Shown here: positions 29,816-38,137 of the stretch, piece by piece | Layout of the letters: each line of letters opens with the position of its first letter | Numbering within the stretch: the stretch's first letter is position 1 | Origin: Paractinoplanes atraurantiacus | Lineage (GTDB): Bacteria > Actinomycetota > Actinomycetes > Mycobacteriales > Micromonosporaceae | Length of the DNA stretch: 64,000 nt | Direction of reading: 5' to 3' | Assembly: GCF_900215205.1 (NCBI RefSeq) | Contig: NZ_OBDY01000011.1 | Coordinates: 124,001 to 188,000 of the forward strand | The notes under the pieces: generated by a model | What the model was told of the DNA's origin: nothing | Seen by the model: only the letters and a program-made list of their open reading frames with translations | Database searches by the model: none | Program-made: the position numbers and the translations under genes

Positions 29816-30667
29816 TCATCGCACCGGCCGTGGTGTCGCCGGGTGGTTGCCGGCGTTGACCAGCTCGGCCACGGCGTCGCGCGGGCTCTTCTGGGTCACC
29901 AGGCCCTCGCCGACCAGCACGGCGTCGGCACCGGCCGACGCGTACCGGATCAGGTCGTGCGGTCCCCGCACCCCCGACTCGGCGATCTTGACGACATTGT
30001 TGGGCAGCCCCGGCGCGATGCGCTCGAAGACGGACCGGTCCACCTGCAGCGTGCGCAGGTCACGGGCGTTGACCCCGATGACCTTGGCGTTCGCCTCGAG
30101 GGCCCGGTCGGCCTCCTCCTCGTTGTGCACCTCGACGAGGGCGGTCATGCCCAGCGACTCGATGCGCTCGAGCAAGCCCATGAGCACGTTCTGCTCGAGG
30201 GCGGCCACGATGAGCAGCACCACGTCGGCGCCGTGGGCCCGCGCCTCGTGCACCTGATAGGACGAGATCACGAAGTCCTTGCGGAGCACCGGGATCTGAA
30301 CGGAGGCGCGAACCGCCCTCAGATCGTCGAGCGAACCGCCGAACCACCGGCCCTCGGTGAGCACGCTGATGACGCGGGCGCCACCCGCCGCGTACTCCCC
30401 CGCCAACTCGGCGGGGTCGGGGATCTCGGCCAGCGCCCCCTTGGAGGGCGACGACCGCTTCACCTCGGCGATCACCGCCACGCCCGGCTTACGCAACGCC
30501 GCGTAAGCGTCGATCGCCGGTGGCGCCGCCGCTGCCAACTCGCGAACCTGCTCCAGCGGCACCTGCTTCTGCCGTGCCGCCACGTCCTCGCGCACTCCTG
30601 CGAGGATCTCCTCCAGCACGTTCTGCGGCCCGCCAGTGCCCGCTTCCGTCTGCTGATCGGATGTCAC
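29816..30667 (-). CDS. trpC: Indole-3-glycerol phosphate synthase
   Basis: TIM-barrel enzyme of 283 residues that closes the indole ring of CdRP. The N-terminal VIAEVKRSSPSKG has the catalytic lysine, and IPVLRKDFVISSYQVHEARA and GADVVLLIVAAL follow. VGVNARDLRTLQVD and VKIAESGVRGPHDLIRYASA form the phosphate site. It is first in the trpCBA-lgt group. The 328 nt upstream separates it from a divergent small gene and should hold the promoter. No leader peptide or Trp-codon attenuator was seen. Confidence 0.96.
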   Translation of the reverse strand: MTSDQQTEAGTGGPQNVLEEILAGVREDVAARQKQVPLEQVRELAAAAPPAIDAYAALRKPGVAVIAEVKRSSPSKGALAEIPDPAELAGEYAAGGARVISVLTEGRWFGGSLDDLRAVRASVQIPVLRKDFVISSYQVHEARAHGADVVLLIVAALEQNVLMGLLERIESLGMTALVEVHNEEEADRALEANAKVIGVNARDLRTLQVDRSVFERIAPGLPNNVVKIAESGVRGPHDLIRYASAGADAVLVGEGLVTQKSPRDAVAELVNAGNHPATPRPVR

Positions 30668-30794
30668 GTAATGACTCCCCTCTCCGGGTGTCCTCCGCCC
30701 GATGCTAGGAGGTCGCGGTCGCGCAAGGCCCCCCGGGGTATGGCACGCCTCACGAGATGGGCTCGGGCATAATGCGGCCTGATCAACGGCGGTG

Positions 30795-30818
30795 TGTCAC
30801 TTCTGTCACATGGGTCAC
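30795..30818. promoter_or_regulatory. Three phased GTCAC repeats between trpC and the small gene
   Basis: TGTCAC at 30795-30800 and 30804-30809 and GGTCAC at 30813-30818 are repeated every nine bases. They sit in the 328-nt space between divergent trpC and the 94-residue gene. A possible CATAAT -10 is at 30769-30774. Apart from this the space shows nothing recognised. Direct repeats of this size suggest a regulator site, but the protein is unknown. Confidence 0.4.
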
Positions 30819-30995
30819 GGCCGCCGCGGGCCGCTGGGCTGCGGCACCTCATCTGATCGGTGGATCCCACGGCGCGTTGACGCGAGCGTCACGCTCCGGA
30901 AATACGGTCCGGCCATGATGAGGACGAGGCAAACTGGTTCGGGCGCCCCCCGACGCGCCTCGTGTCGATGTCTTCCAGCGATGTGGAGTAATCCC

Positions 30996-31280
30996 GTGGC
31001 AGCCACCCGGACCGATGCCGGCTTCGCCGACACCCCCCGCGCTCTGGTCTCCGCCGCCGCCGACCTCTTCGCCGGCCTCCAGCGGGTGGTGATCGGCCCC
31101 GGCAGGGTCCGCACGGCCCGCGACAACGCCTGGGCCGCCACCTTGGAAGACCGCGCCCGCCACGAGGCCCGAGCCGAGCTGAGCCGCGAGGTCGCCGCCA
31201 TGGTCGCCCGCCGCGCCGTCCCGGCCCCGCAGCCCACCCCGCGCCGCGCCCCGTCGCGCCCCCTCGCCAAAACCGCCTGA
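30996..31280 (+). CDS. Small hypothetical protein
   Basis: A 94-residue basic protein beginning VAATRTDAGFADTPRALVSA, with a likely amphipathic helical middle (WAATLEDRARHEARAELSRE) and an Ala/Pro/Arg-rich tail. GTG 30996 has GGAG seven bases upstream, which is why I chose it over the longer frame. No membrane helix or signal peptide is seen. It lies divergently from trpC and convergent with the Trp-associated membrane gene; function unknown. Confidence 0.6.
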   Translation: MAATRTDAGFADTPRALVSAAADLFAGLQRVVIGPGRVRTARDNAWAATLEDRARHEARAELSREVAAMVARRAVPAPQPTPRRAPSRPLAKTA

Positions 31281-31470
31281 CCCATCTCTCCCAAGATCAC
31301 CCGCACGGGGCATCCCACCTCCCGCGCAGTGGCCCCGCGCGCCCTCCGCCTGAAGGCCTGCCCGGAAAATCCGGAGATTTCGGGCCACGCTGCCGTTGTG
31401 AGCCGCCGGCCGTCATCAGGCCCAACTGGATGGTCGTCGCGGTCGAGAGCGCGTCCCCGGTGAAGCAAGG

Positions 31471-32055
31471 TCAGGAAGTGGGGTCGTCGCCGCGGTCGAG
31501 GGCGTCCCAGGCCGTACGGGGATCGACGGGGGTTTCGTCCGATGTGAGGGCGGCCGGGGCCAGCGGGCCGGGGGTGCTTCCCGGTTCCGGCGAGTGCGGC
31601 TGGGCCGGTTTACGTTCGTACCGGGCCGACATGCGTGGCCACAGATGGCCCTGACGCGCGGCAGTGAGGCCGCCGGCCGCGATGATCGCGCCGCCCACGG
31701 CGCAGGCGATCGGCCAGAACGTCGCGCCCGAGCCGGCCTCGCCCACGTCCAGGCCGAGGCGGCCGGCCAGCGCGCCCGCGATGACGCCGAGGCCGGCCAG
31801 CGTCAGCAGGACGCCGACGGCACGCCGCACCCAGCCGTGCGTGGCCAGCAGCGCACCCGTGCCGGCCAGGGCGACCAGGGCCAGGCCGATCATCCAGGGC
31901 TCCAGGTCGGCGCCGGTCCGCGGAGTGCGCACATCGGACATTCCCGGCCGGTGAGCCACGTCGAGCGACCACGTGCGCGTGGCGCCGTACGCGGCTATTC
32001 CGGCACCGGCCAGACAGGCGATCAGGGTCAGCAGGTAGGAGCGGCGGTGGTTCAT
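31471..32055 (-). CDS. Trp biosynthesis-associated membrane protein
   Basis: A 194-residue protein with four predicted membrane segments (SYLLTLIACLAGAGIAAYGA; WMIGLALVALAGTGALLATH; AVGVLLTLAGLGVIAGALAG; FWPIACAVGGAIIAAGGLTA) and a hydrophilic Pro-rich tail. It matches the actinobacterial Trp-associated integral membrane family that regularly follows trpE. The start ATG overlaps the trpE stop as ATGA. Its job (transport, partitioning or feedback) has not been established to my knowledge; the link to tryptophan is by conserved context. Confidence 0.85.
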   Translation of the reverse strand: MNHRRSYLLTLIACLAGAGIAAYGATRTWSLDVAHRPGMSDVRTPRTGADLEPWMIGLALVALAGTGALLATHGWVRRAVGVLLTLAGLGVIAGALAGRLGLDVGEAGSGATFWPIACAVGGAIIAAGGLTAARQGHLWPRMSARYERKPAQPHSPEPGSTPGPLAPAALTSDETPVDPRTAWDALDRGDDPTS

Positions 32056-33584
32056 CGCGCGGCGCGCAGGGTCTCTGCTGAAGCGATCGCGGCCAGCACC
32101 GCCGCCGCCTTGTTGCGCGTCTCCTGCTCCTCGGCCGCCGGGTCGGAGTCGGCCACGATGCCGGCGCCGGCTCCCACGTACGCCGTGCCGTCCTTGAGCA
32201 GGGCCGTACGGATCGCGATGGCCATGTCCATGTCGCCGGCGAATCCGAAATATCCGACCGTCCCGCCGTACAGGCCGCGGCGGGTGGGCTCCAGCGACTC
32301 GATGATCTCCATGGCGCGGACCTTGGGCGCGCCCGACAGCGTGCCCGCCGGGAACGTCGCGGCCAGCGCGTCGAAGGCGCTCTGATCGTCGCGGAGCTCG
32401 CCGGTGACGGTCGAGACGATGTGCATGACGTGGCTGTAGCGCTCGATGCGGGCGAACTCCGGCACCTCGACCGTGCCCGGCTTGCAGACCCGGCCCAGGT
32501 CGTTGCGGCCCAGGTCGACCAGCATGACGTGCTCGGAGCGCTCCTTGGGGTCGGCCAGCAGCTCGGCCGCGAGCGCGTTGTCCTGCTCGGGGGTGGCGCC
32601 ACGCCAGCGGGTGCCGGCGATCGGGTGCAGCAGCGCGCGCCGGGTGCCCTCCTCGTCGGCGCTGACCTTCAGGTGGGCCTCGGGCGACGAGCCGACGATG
32701 TCGAAGTCGTCGAAGCGCAGCAGGTACATGTACGGGCTCGGGTTGGTCGCCCGCAGCACCCGGTAGACGTCGAGCGGGTTGGCGTCGGTCGGGCGCTCGA
32801 AGCGCTGGGCCACCACGATCTGGAAGCACTCGCCGGCCCGGATCGCCTCCTTGGCCTCCTCGACGGCCTTCTGATATTCACCGGGGGCCGTACGGCTGAC
32901 CGGCTCCCCCGCCGGGCGGCGCTCCACGGTGGAGATCATGGGCGGGGTCGGCCGGGACAGCGCCGTCGTCATCGCGTCGAGCCGGCCCACCGCCTGGTGA
33001 TAGGCGGCGCGGCGGTCGGCCTCGGAGGCGTCCTCGGCCAGCACCGCGTTGGCGACCAGGATGGCCGAGCCGTCGTAGTGGTCGAGCACGACCAGGTCGG
33101 TCGCCAGCATCATGCCGAGCTCGGGCAGCGGCAGATCGTCGCTCGCCGTGCGGGGCAGCCGCTCGAAGCGGCGCACGAGGTCGTAGCTGAGATAGCCGAC
33201 CATGCCGCCGGTCAGCGGAGGCAGATCGCCGGGCGCCGGGCCGTCGGCCAGCGCGGCGACCGTCTCCCGCAGGGCAAGAACAGGATCACCATTGAGGGGT
33301 ACGCCGGCGGGCGGCGCACCGAGCCAGTGCGCCTCACCCGCGCGCTCGACCAGGGTGGCCGCGCTCCGGACACCGACGAACGAATATCGCGACCAGGCCG
33401 CGCCGGACGGGCCGGCGCCCTGCTCGGCCGACTCCAGCAGGAAGGTGCCGGGGCCGCCGGCCAGCTTGGTGTAGACGCCGACCGGCGTCTCGCCGTCGGC
33501 CAGCAGGCGCCGGGTGACCGGGACGACCCGCCGGTCGGAGCGCAGGAAGTCGGCTTCGCTGGGAGAGACCGCTCCGCTGGTCAC
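32052..33584 (-). CDS. trpE: Anthranilate synthase component I
   Basis: Chorismate-binding enzyme of about 510 residues that makes anthranilate with ammonia from TrpG. C-terminal family sequences are VGSSPEAHLKVSADEEGTRR, HPIAGTRWRGATPEQDNALA, VDLGRNDLGRVCKPGTVEV and GTLSGAPKVRAMEIIESLEP. The N-terminal domain has the LLESAE feedback-type sequence. GTG 33584 gives a GTGA overlap with the hisI stop and GGTGAG six bases upstream; the frame is also open to GTG 33617. TrpG is not in the window. The hisI-trpE coupling means trpE has no attenuator of its own. Confidence 0.95.
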   Translation of the reverse strand: MTSGAVSPSEADFLRSDRRVVPVTRRLLADGETPVGVYTKLAGGPGTFLLESAEQGAGPSGAAWSRYSFVGVRSAATLVERAGEAHWLGAPPAGVPLNGDPVLALRETVAALADGPAPGDLPPLTGGMVGYLSYDLVRRFERLPRTASDDLPLPELGMMLATDLVVLDHYDGSAILVANAVLAEDASEADRRAAYHQAVGRLDAMTTALSRPTPPMISTVERRPAGEPVSRTAPGEYQKAVEEAKEAIRAGECFQIVVAQRFERPTDANPLDVYRVLRATNPSPYMYLLRFDDFDIVGSSPEAHLKVSADEEGTRRALLHPIAGTRWRGATPEQDNALAAELLADPKERSEHVMLVDLGRNDLGRVCKPGTVEVPEFARIERYSHVMHIVSTVTGELRDDQSAFDALAATFPAGTLSGAPKVRAMEIIESLEPTRRGLYGGTVGYFGFAGDMDMAIAIRTALLKDGTAYVGAGAGIVADSDPAAEEQETRNKAAAVLAAIASAETLRAAR

Positions 33585-33937
33585 GACGAGCTCACCGGAA
33601 GCTCGTCGAAGAAGCACGTGTGCTCTCCGGTGTGGCAGGCGGCGCCGGTCTGCTCGACGGTCACCAGCAGGGCGTCACCGTCGCAGTCGAGGGCCACGCT
33701 CTTGACGAACTGGTGGTGGCCGGAGGTGGCGCCCTTGACCCAGTACTCCTGGCGGCTGCGCGACCAATAGGTGGCGCGGCCGGTGGTCAGCGTGCGATGC
33801 AGCGCCTCGTCGTCCATCCACGCGAGCATGAGGACGTCGCCGGTGCCGTGCTCGCGCACGATCGCCGCGACGAGGCCGTCGGGGGTGCGCTTGAGCCGGG
33901 CCGCGATGGCCGGGTCGAGATCGGTCGTGACTGCCAC
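33581..33937 (-). CDS. hisI: Phosphoribosyl-AMP cyclohydrolase
   Basis: A 118-residue cytoplasmic enzyme that opens the adenine ring of phosphoribosyl-AMP in histidine synthesis. VLMLAWMDDEALHRTLTTGR, ATYWSRSRQEYWVKGATSGH and the zinc motif CHTGEHTCF are all present; there is no HisE domain, as in most actinobacteria where hisE is separate. GTG 33937 is chosen after GGGGGAGAA. It is stranded from the other his genes by about 23 kb and overlaps trpE. Confidence 0.95.
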   Translation of the reverse strand: MAVTTDLDPAIAARLKRTPDGLVAAIVREHGTGDVLMLAWMDDEALHRTLTTGRATYWSRSRQEYWVKGATSGHHQFVKSVALDCDGDALLVTVEQTGAACHTGEHTCFFDELPVSSS

Positions 33938-34123
33938 GACGACGATTCTCCCCCATCGGCCGAACAGCCTTTTACCCGCCACGACGCGGCCCACGATCCG
34001 GGCACAGGGGATGTGCCGGGCGGCGGGGAACGGTACCGTCGTCGTGCGCCGCGCCCAGCCAGGGCGCATCTGCCCACCTGCTTGGAAGGGCGGCACGCAC
34101 AGTTCGACGGGAGTCCGCAAGCA

Positions 34124-35809
34124 ATGGAGCCGACGTCCAGCCCCGACAACGCTCGGTCGAACCGCGGCCTGGCCCGCTTCTGGCCGGTGCACCGCGAAGG
34201 GGAGGACGAGGCCACCACGCCCGACGCGGCCGAGTCGCCGGCCACCCTTTCGAGTGAAACCGAGATGGTCGCCCTCGGCTCCCGCCGGTCGTCGGAGACT
34301 CCCGGCTCGCCCGTCGCGTCGGCCACCCCCGACGAGCGCAACGAGCGCGCCGAGCGGGACACCCCGGCCGAGGGACCCAAGGCGCCGGCCTCCTCCGGCC
34401 CGGGGCCGATCCCGTCGGCCCGGCCCGAGTCCGGCGTGCCGTCGGCGCGACCGCCGCTGCCCGTTCCCGGTGGTCAGCACGGCCTGCCCGATCGGGATAC
34501 TGATCACTCCGAGGCCGGCGAGCGCGAGGACGGCGCCGCCGCGGCCGTAGAGTCCGCTCGGGCCAACCCCTGGGACCGCGACCCCGCCACGTTCGGCGGT
34601 TTCGGTCTCGGCGGCCGCAACGGCCGGATGCTGTTCGGCGGGCGCAACCCGCTCGAGCCGCGCCCCGCCGGCCTCAACGGGCACAGCCACGGGGAGGCGA
34701 ACGGCCATGCCTCTACTGTGGATGGCCCCGAGCAGGCGGACGAGAACGACGAGAACGGGCGTGATGACATGAACGGACGCATCCCGGCGACGGGCGAGAA
34801 CGGGTCGGCCCCCGTCTCCGGCCCCGGCGGGGCCACCGGCTGGGCGTCCGTGCCCACCTCCAAGCACCCGACGGTCACCCCGACCTCGGGCGCGCCGGTC
34901 TCCGGGGCGCCCGTCTCGGGCGCGCCGGTCTCCTCGGCACCGGTCTCGCCGGCGCTGGGCTCGACGGGACCGAGCGCGACGGGACCGAGCGCGAACGGCA
35001 CGGGCTCCAACAACCCCGGCTCCAACGGCGCGGGTTCCAACAGCCTGGGCTCCACCGGCCTGGGCTCCACGAACACGGGCTCCAACGGCCTGGGCTCCAC
35101 GAACACGGGCTCCACCGGCCTGGGCTCCAACGGCCTGGGCTCTGCGAACACGGGCTCGGCGGGGTTGCGGCCCGACGGCCTGGGCTCGACAGGGCTGGGC
35201 TCCTCCAGCCTCGGCTTCGGCGGCAACTACGGCGAGCCGGCGTCCTACACGCCGGCGCTGCCCGACCCCGAGGCCGGCCCGGTCTCCGGCGTTCCGGCGC
35301 CGCGCGCGGCCTCGGCCAGCATCCCGGTGCCGGCCGCACCGCCCTCGAAGTCGCCGGTGACCTTCAGCGGCGACCTGACCGCCAAGACCGTCGAGGACGA
35401 GGAGCCGGCCCCGCTGCCGCGCCGCTCGGCCAGCCTCGAGGACGCCGAGCCGGCCCGCCGCGGCCGCCGGGCCGCCCCCGAGGAGCCCGAGGACGAGAAG
35501 CCGGAGGACGCGCCGCTGCGCCCGGGCGACGTGGCCGAGGGCAACATCGCGTTCTGGGACGAGGACGCCGTCCGCCACTTCCGCGCCGCCTGGCACGAGG
35601 TGAAGGCCGAGTTCGTCGACGACCCCGAGACCGCCCTGACCCGGGCCCACGACCTGCTCACCGACGCGGTCAACGAGCTCACCGAGGCCCTGCTGGCCGA
35701 GCGCGACGAGCTCGACCCGCTGCGCGGCAACAAGAGCCCCGACACCGAGAGCATGCGCATGGCCATGCGCGGCTACCGCGAGTTCCTGGACCGCATCCTG
35801 GCTCTCTGA
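34124..35809 (+). CDS. Repeat-rich protein with conserved actinobacterial C-terminal domain
   Basis: A 561-residue soluble protein. Residues 1-460 are low-complexity: acidic, Pro/Ala-rich, with a central Gly/Ser stretch built from five-residue steps such as STNTGSNGLGSTNTGSTGLG. The last 80-100 residues are folded and begin LRPGDVAEGNIAFWDEDAVR, followed by HFRAAWHEVKAEFVDDPETA and LLTDAVNELTEALLAERDEL. This pattern of a W-x3-K/Q-x2-FVDDP helix pair ends many actinobacterial proteins of unknown role. ATG 34124 has GGGAG ten bases upstream. The gene is divergent from hisI and ends in a strong terminator. Function unknown; repeats could be a flexible linker. Confidence 0.75.
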   Translation: MEPTSSPDNARSNRGLARFWPVHREGEDEATTPDAAESPATLSSETEMVALGSRRSSETPGSPVASATPDERNERAERDTPAEGPKAPASSGPGPIPSARPESGVPSARPPLPVPGGQHGLPDRDTDHSEAGEREDGAAAAVESARANPWDRDPATFGGFGLGGRNGRMLFGGRNPLEPRPAGLNGHSHGEANGHASTVDGPEQADENDENGRDDMNGRIPATGENGSAPVSGPGGATGWASVPTSKHPTVTPTSGAPVSGAPVSGAPVSSAPVSPALGSTGPSATGPSANGTGSNNPGSNGAGSNSLGSTGLGSTNTGSNGLGSTNTGSTGLGSNGLGSANTGSAGLRPDGLGSTGLGSSSLGFGGNYGEPASYTPALPDPEAGPVSGVPAPRAASASIPVPAAPPSKSPVTFSGDLTAKTVEDEEPAPLPRRSASLEDAEPARRGRRAAPEEPEDEKPEDAPLRPGDVAEGNIAFWDEDAVRHFRAAWHEVKAEFVDDPETALTRAHDLLTDAVNELTEALLAERDELDPLRGNKSPDTESMRMAMRGYREFLDRILAL

Positions 35810-35823
35810 CACATTCCGGACGA

Positions 35824-35857
35824 AGCCGCCGCCCTCGCGAGAGGGTGGCGGCTTTTT
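35824..35857 (+). terminator. Rho-independent terminator
   Basis: 13-bp stem AGCCGCCGCCCTC/GAGGGTGGCGGCT with a 4-nt loop and one G-U pair on the plus-strand RNA, followed by five T. It is 14 nt after the stop of the repeat-rich gene. Confidence 0.9.
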
Positions 35858-35959
35858 GTCATTTACGCGGCCACGGAATTCATCTAGCGTTGAACTCATC
35901 GGGTGATGAAATCGACGGAGGCGAGAAGAGCCTTCAGTCAGATCAAGGGCGGTGGCGGG

Positions 35960-36679
35960 GTGGTTGGACAGGGGATCGAAGTGAAGGACCTGGTGGTCGA
36001 GCGAGGGAAGCGGGAGGTGCTGCGGGGGATCACCTGCACGGTTCCGACCGGGCAGGTGACCGGGCTGCTCGGGCCCAGCGGCAGTGGCAAGACGACGCTG
36101 ATCAGGGCGATCGTCGGTGTGCAGATCGTCAAGTCGGGGTCGGTGACCGTGTTCGGGGAGCCGGCCGGGAGCGCGGAGCTGCGGCGCACGGTCGGCTACG
36201 TGACGCAGGCGCCGAGTGTCTACGCCGACCTGACCGTGCGGGAGAACGTGCGGTACTTCGCCGCTCTCTACGGGCTGGGCGCGCCCGAGGCCGAGCGGGC
36301 CATCGACGACGTGGGGCTGAAAGAGGCGGCCGGGCAGCTGGTCGGCAATCTCTCCGGCGGGCAGCGCAGCCGGGCCTCGCTGGCCTGTGCGCTGATCGGG
36401 ACGCCGCGGCTGCTGGTGCTCGACGAGCCGACGGTCGGGCTCGATCCGCTGCTGCGGGCCGACCTGTGGGCGAAGTTCCACGCCCTCGCCAAAGCGGGGA
36501 CGACACTGCTCGTGTCCAGTCATGTCATGGACGAGGCCGGGCGCTGCGACCGGCTCCTGCTGATCCGCGAGGGGCGGCTGATCGGCGACGACACCCCGGC
36601 CGCGATCCGGGAGCGGGCCGGGACCGACGACCTCGAAGAGGCTTTCCTGCGGCGCATCCGGGAGCAGGTGACGGCATGA
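35960..36679 (+). CDS. ABC transporter ATP-binding protein (drug/lipid exporter type)
   Basis: A 239-residue ATPase with Walker A GPSGSGKTTLI, Q-loop YVTQAPSVYADLTVRENVRY, signature LSGGQRSR, Walker B LLVLDEPTVGLDP and the H-loop SSHVMDEA. It belongs to the ABC-2/DrrA-like exporter ATPase group. I start at GTG 35960; ATGs near 35906 are possible but lack a ribosome-binding site. It forms an exporter with the ABC-2 permease 64 nt downstream, and a TetR repressor follows. Substrate unknown, possibly an antibiotic or lipid. Confidence 0.9.
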   Translation: MVGQGIEVKDLVVERGKREVLRGITCTVPTGQVTGLLGPSGSGKTTLIRAIVGVQIVKSGSVTVFGEPAGSAELRRTVGYVTQAPSVYADLTVRENVRYFAALYGLGAPEAERAIDDVGLKEAAGQLVGNLSGGQRSRASLACALIGTPRLLVLDEPTVGLDPLLRADLWAKFHALAKAGTTLLVSSHVMDEAGRCDRLLLIREGRLIGDDTPAAIRERAGTDDLEEAFLRRIREQVTA

Positions 36680-36743
36680 CCGACTGCACCGGAGCGAGCG
36701 CAGCGGGTGTAGGGCCAGGAGGGCATGCCAGAGGAGGCTCAGC

Positions 36744-37472
36744 ATGATCCTTCTGGCGACGACTCAGCGGATCCTGCGGCAGCTGCGGCACGACCGGCGG
36801 ACGGTGGCGCTGCTCATCGTGGTGCCGGTGCTTCTGCTGGCGCTGATCTATTTCATGTACGACGGCGCGGGGAACACTTTCGACCGGATCGCGCTGACCA
36901 TGCTCGGCATCTTCCCGTTCGTGATCATGTTTCTGGTGACCAGCATCGCGATGCTGCGCGAGCGGACCACCGGCACCCTGGAGCGGCTGCTGACCACTCC
37001 GATGGGCAAACTCGACCTGCTTTTCGGGTACGGGCTGGCGTTCAGCCTGGCCGCCGCCGTCCAGGGGGTGGTCGCGACCGGCGCGGCGTACTGGCTGCTC
37101 GGCCTGACGACCATGGGCAGCGCCGGGCTCGTCGTGGTGGTCGCCGTGCTCAACGCCGTACTCGGAGTGGCCCTGGGGTTGTTCTGCAGTGCCTTCGCCC
37201 GTACGGAGTTCCAGGCCGTACAGTTCCTTCCGGTGGTCGTCGTGCCGCAGATCCTGCTGTGCGGGCTGTTCGTGCCGCGGGAGCAGATGGCCGGCTGGCT
37301 CGAGGCGATCAGCAACGCGCTGCCGCTGACGTACGCGGTCGACGCGCTCCTGCAGGTCGGGCAGTTCGCCGAGCCGACCAGCGAGATGTGGTGGGATCTG
37401 GTGATCGTCGCGGGGGCGGCCGTGGTCGCGCTCGTCCTGGCCGCCGCGACCCTGCGACGGCGGACTGCTTAG
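36744..37472 (+). CDS. ABC-2 type exporter permease
   Basis: A 242-residue inner-membrane protein with six hydrophobic segments. The ABC-2 features are LRQLRHDRRTVALLIVVPVL at the N-terminus, LRERTTGTLERLLTTPMGKL before helix 3, and FLPVVVVPQILLCGLFVPRE followed by MAGWLEAISNALPLTYAVDA, a family signature. GAGGAGGCTC precedes the ATG. It pairs with the upstream ATPase; the TetR 8 nt after its stop completes the operon. Confidence 0.92.
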   Translation: MILLATTQRILRQLRHDRRTVALLIVVPVLLLALIYFMYDGAGNTFDRIALTMLGIFPFVIMFLVTSIAMLRERTTGTLERLLTTPMGKLDLLFGYGLAFSLAAAVQGVVATGAAYWLLGLTTMGSAGLVVVVAVLNAVLGVALGLFCSAFARTEFQAVQFLPVVVVPQILLCGLFVPREQMAGWLEAISNALPLTYAVDALLQVGQFAEPTSEMWWDLVIVAGAAVVALVLAAATLRRRTA

Positions 37473-37480
37473 GAGCTTTG

Positions 37481-38137
37481 TTGGTACGCAGGAGCGGGCG
37501 GCGTCCCGGCAATCAGGACACCCGTGCGTCCATCTTGGAGGCCGCCCGGTCGTCCTTCGCCGAGAAGGGGTTCGACAAGGCGTCGATCCGCTCCATCGCG
37601 GCCGGCGCCGGCGTCGACCCGGCGCTGGTGCACCACTACTTCGGCACCAAGGAGAAGCTGTTCCTGGCCGCCCTGAACGCGCCGATCAACCCCGGCGAGC
37701 TGATCCCGCAGGCCCTGGCCGGGCCTCGTGAGCAGGCCGGCGAGCGGCTGGTGCGGATGGCGCTGTCGGTGTGGGACTCGCCGGCCGGCGCGGCCGCCCT
37801 CGCGGTCTTCCGTTCGGCGCTGAGCAACGAGTGGACCGCGCGGCTGCTGCGCGAGTTCGTGGTCACGCAGATCCTGCGCCGGGCGGTCAGCGAGCTCGTC
37901 GCCGACCAGCGGGAGGCACCTATGCGCTCGGCGCTGGTCGCCACGCAGATCGCCGGCCTCATGGTGACCCGCTACGTGCTGCGGATCGAGCCGCTGGCCA
38001 GTGCCGATCCCGCGCTGCTGGCGGCCATGATCGGCCCGAACGTCCAGCGTTTCCTTACCGAGCCGCTCGATCTCAGTCTCCGCAGCGGTGGCACAACACC
38101 GGGTGCAGCAGGTGAGCCAGATCGTGGCGGTCGCTGA
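37481..38137 (+). CDS. TetR-family repressor of the ABC-2 exporter
   Basis: A 218-residue regulator starting at TTG 37481, which has GGAG five bases before it and lies 8 nt after the permease stop. The HTH is ILEAARSSFAEKGFDKASIR followed by AGVDPALVHHYFGTKEKLFL, a strong TetR match. The C-terminal domain has no recognised ligand. It ends with GGTTPGAAGEPDRGGR, overlapping the convergent DUF2470 gene by 65 nt. It probably represses its own operon in the absence of exporter substrate. Confidence 0.88.
   Translation: MVRRSGRRPGNQDTRASILEAARSSFAEKGFDKASIRSIAAGAGVDPALVHHYFGTKEKLFLAALNAPINPGELIPQALAGPREQAGERLVRMALSVWDSPAGAAALAVFRSALSNEWTARLLREFVVTQILRRAVSELVADQREAPMRSALVATQIAGLMVTRYVLRIEPLASADPALLAAMIGPNVQRFLTEPLDLSLRSGGTTPGAAGEPDRGGR

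Noticed and set aside
30668..30995. trp leader peptide or attenuator
   Set aside because: No short frame with consecutive Trp codons or paired antiterminator was seen before trpC.
35945..36679. ABC ATPase starting at ATG 35906
   Set aside because: No ribosome-binding site there; the family alignment begins after residue 20 of that frame.
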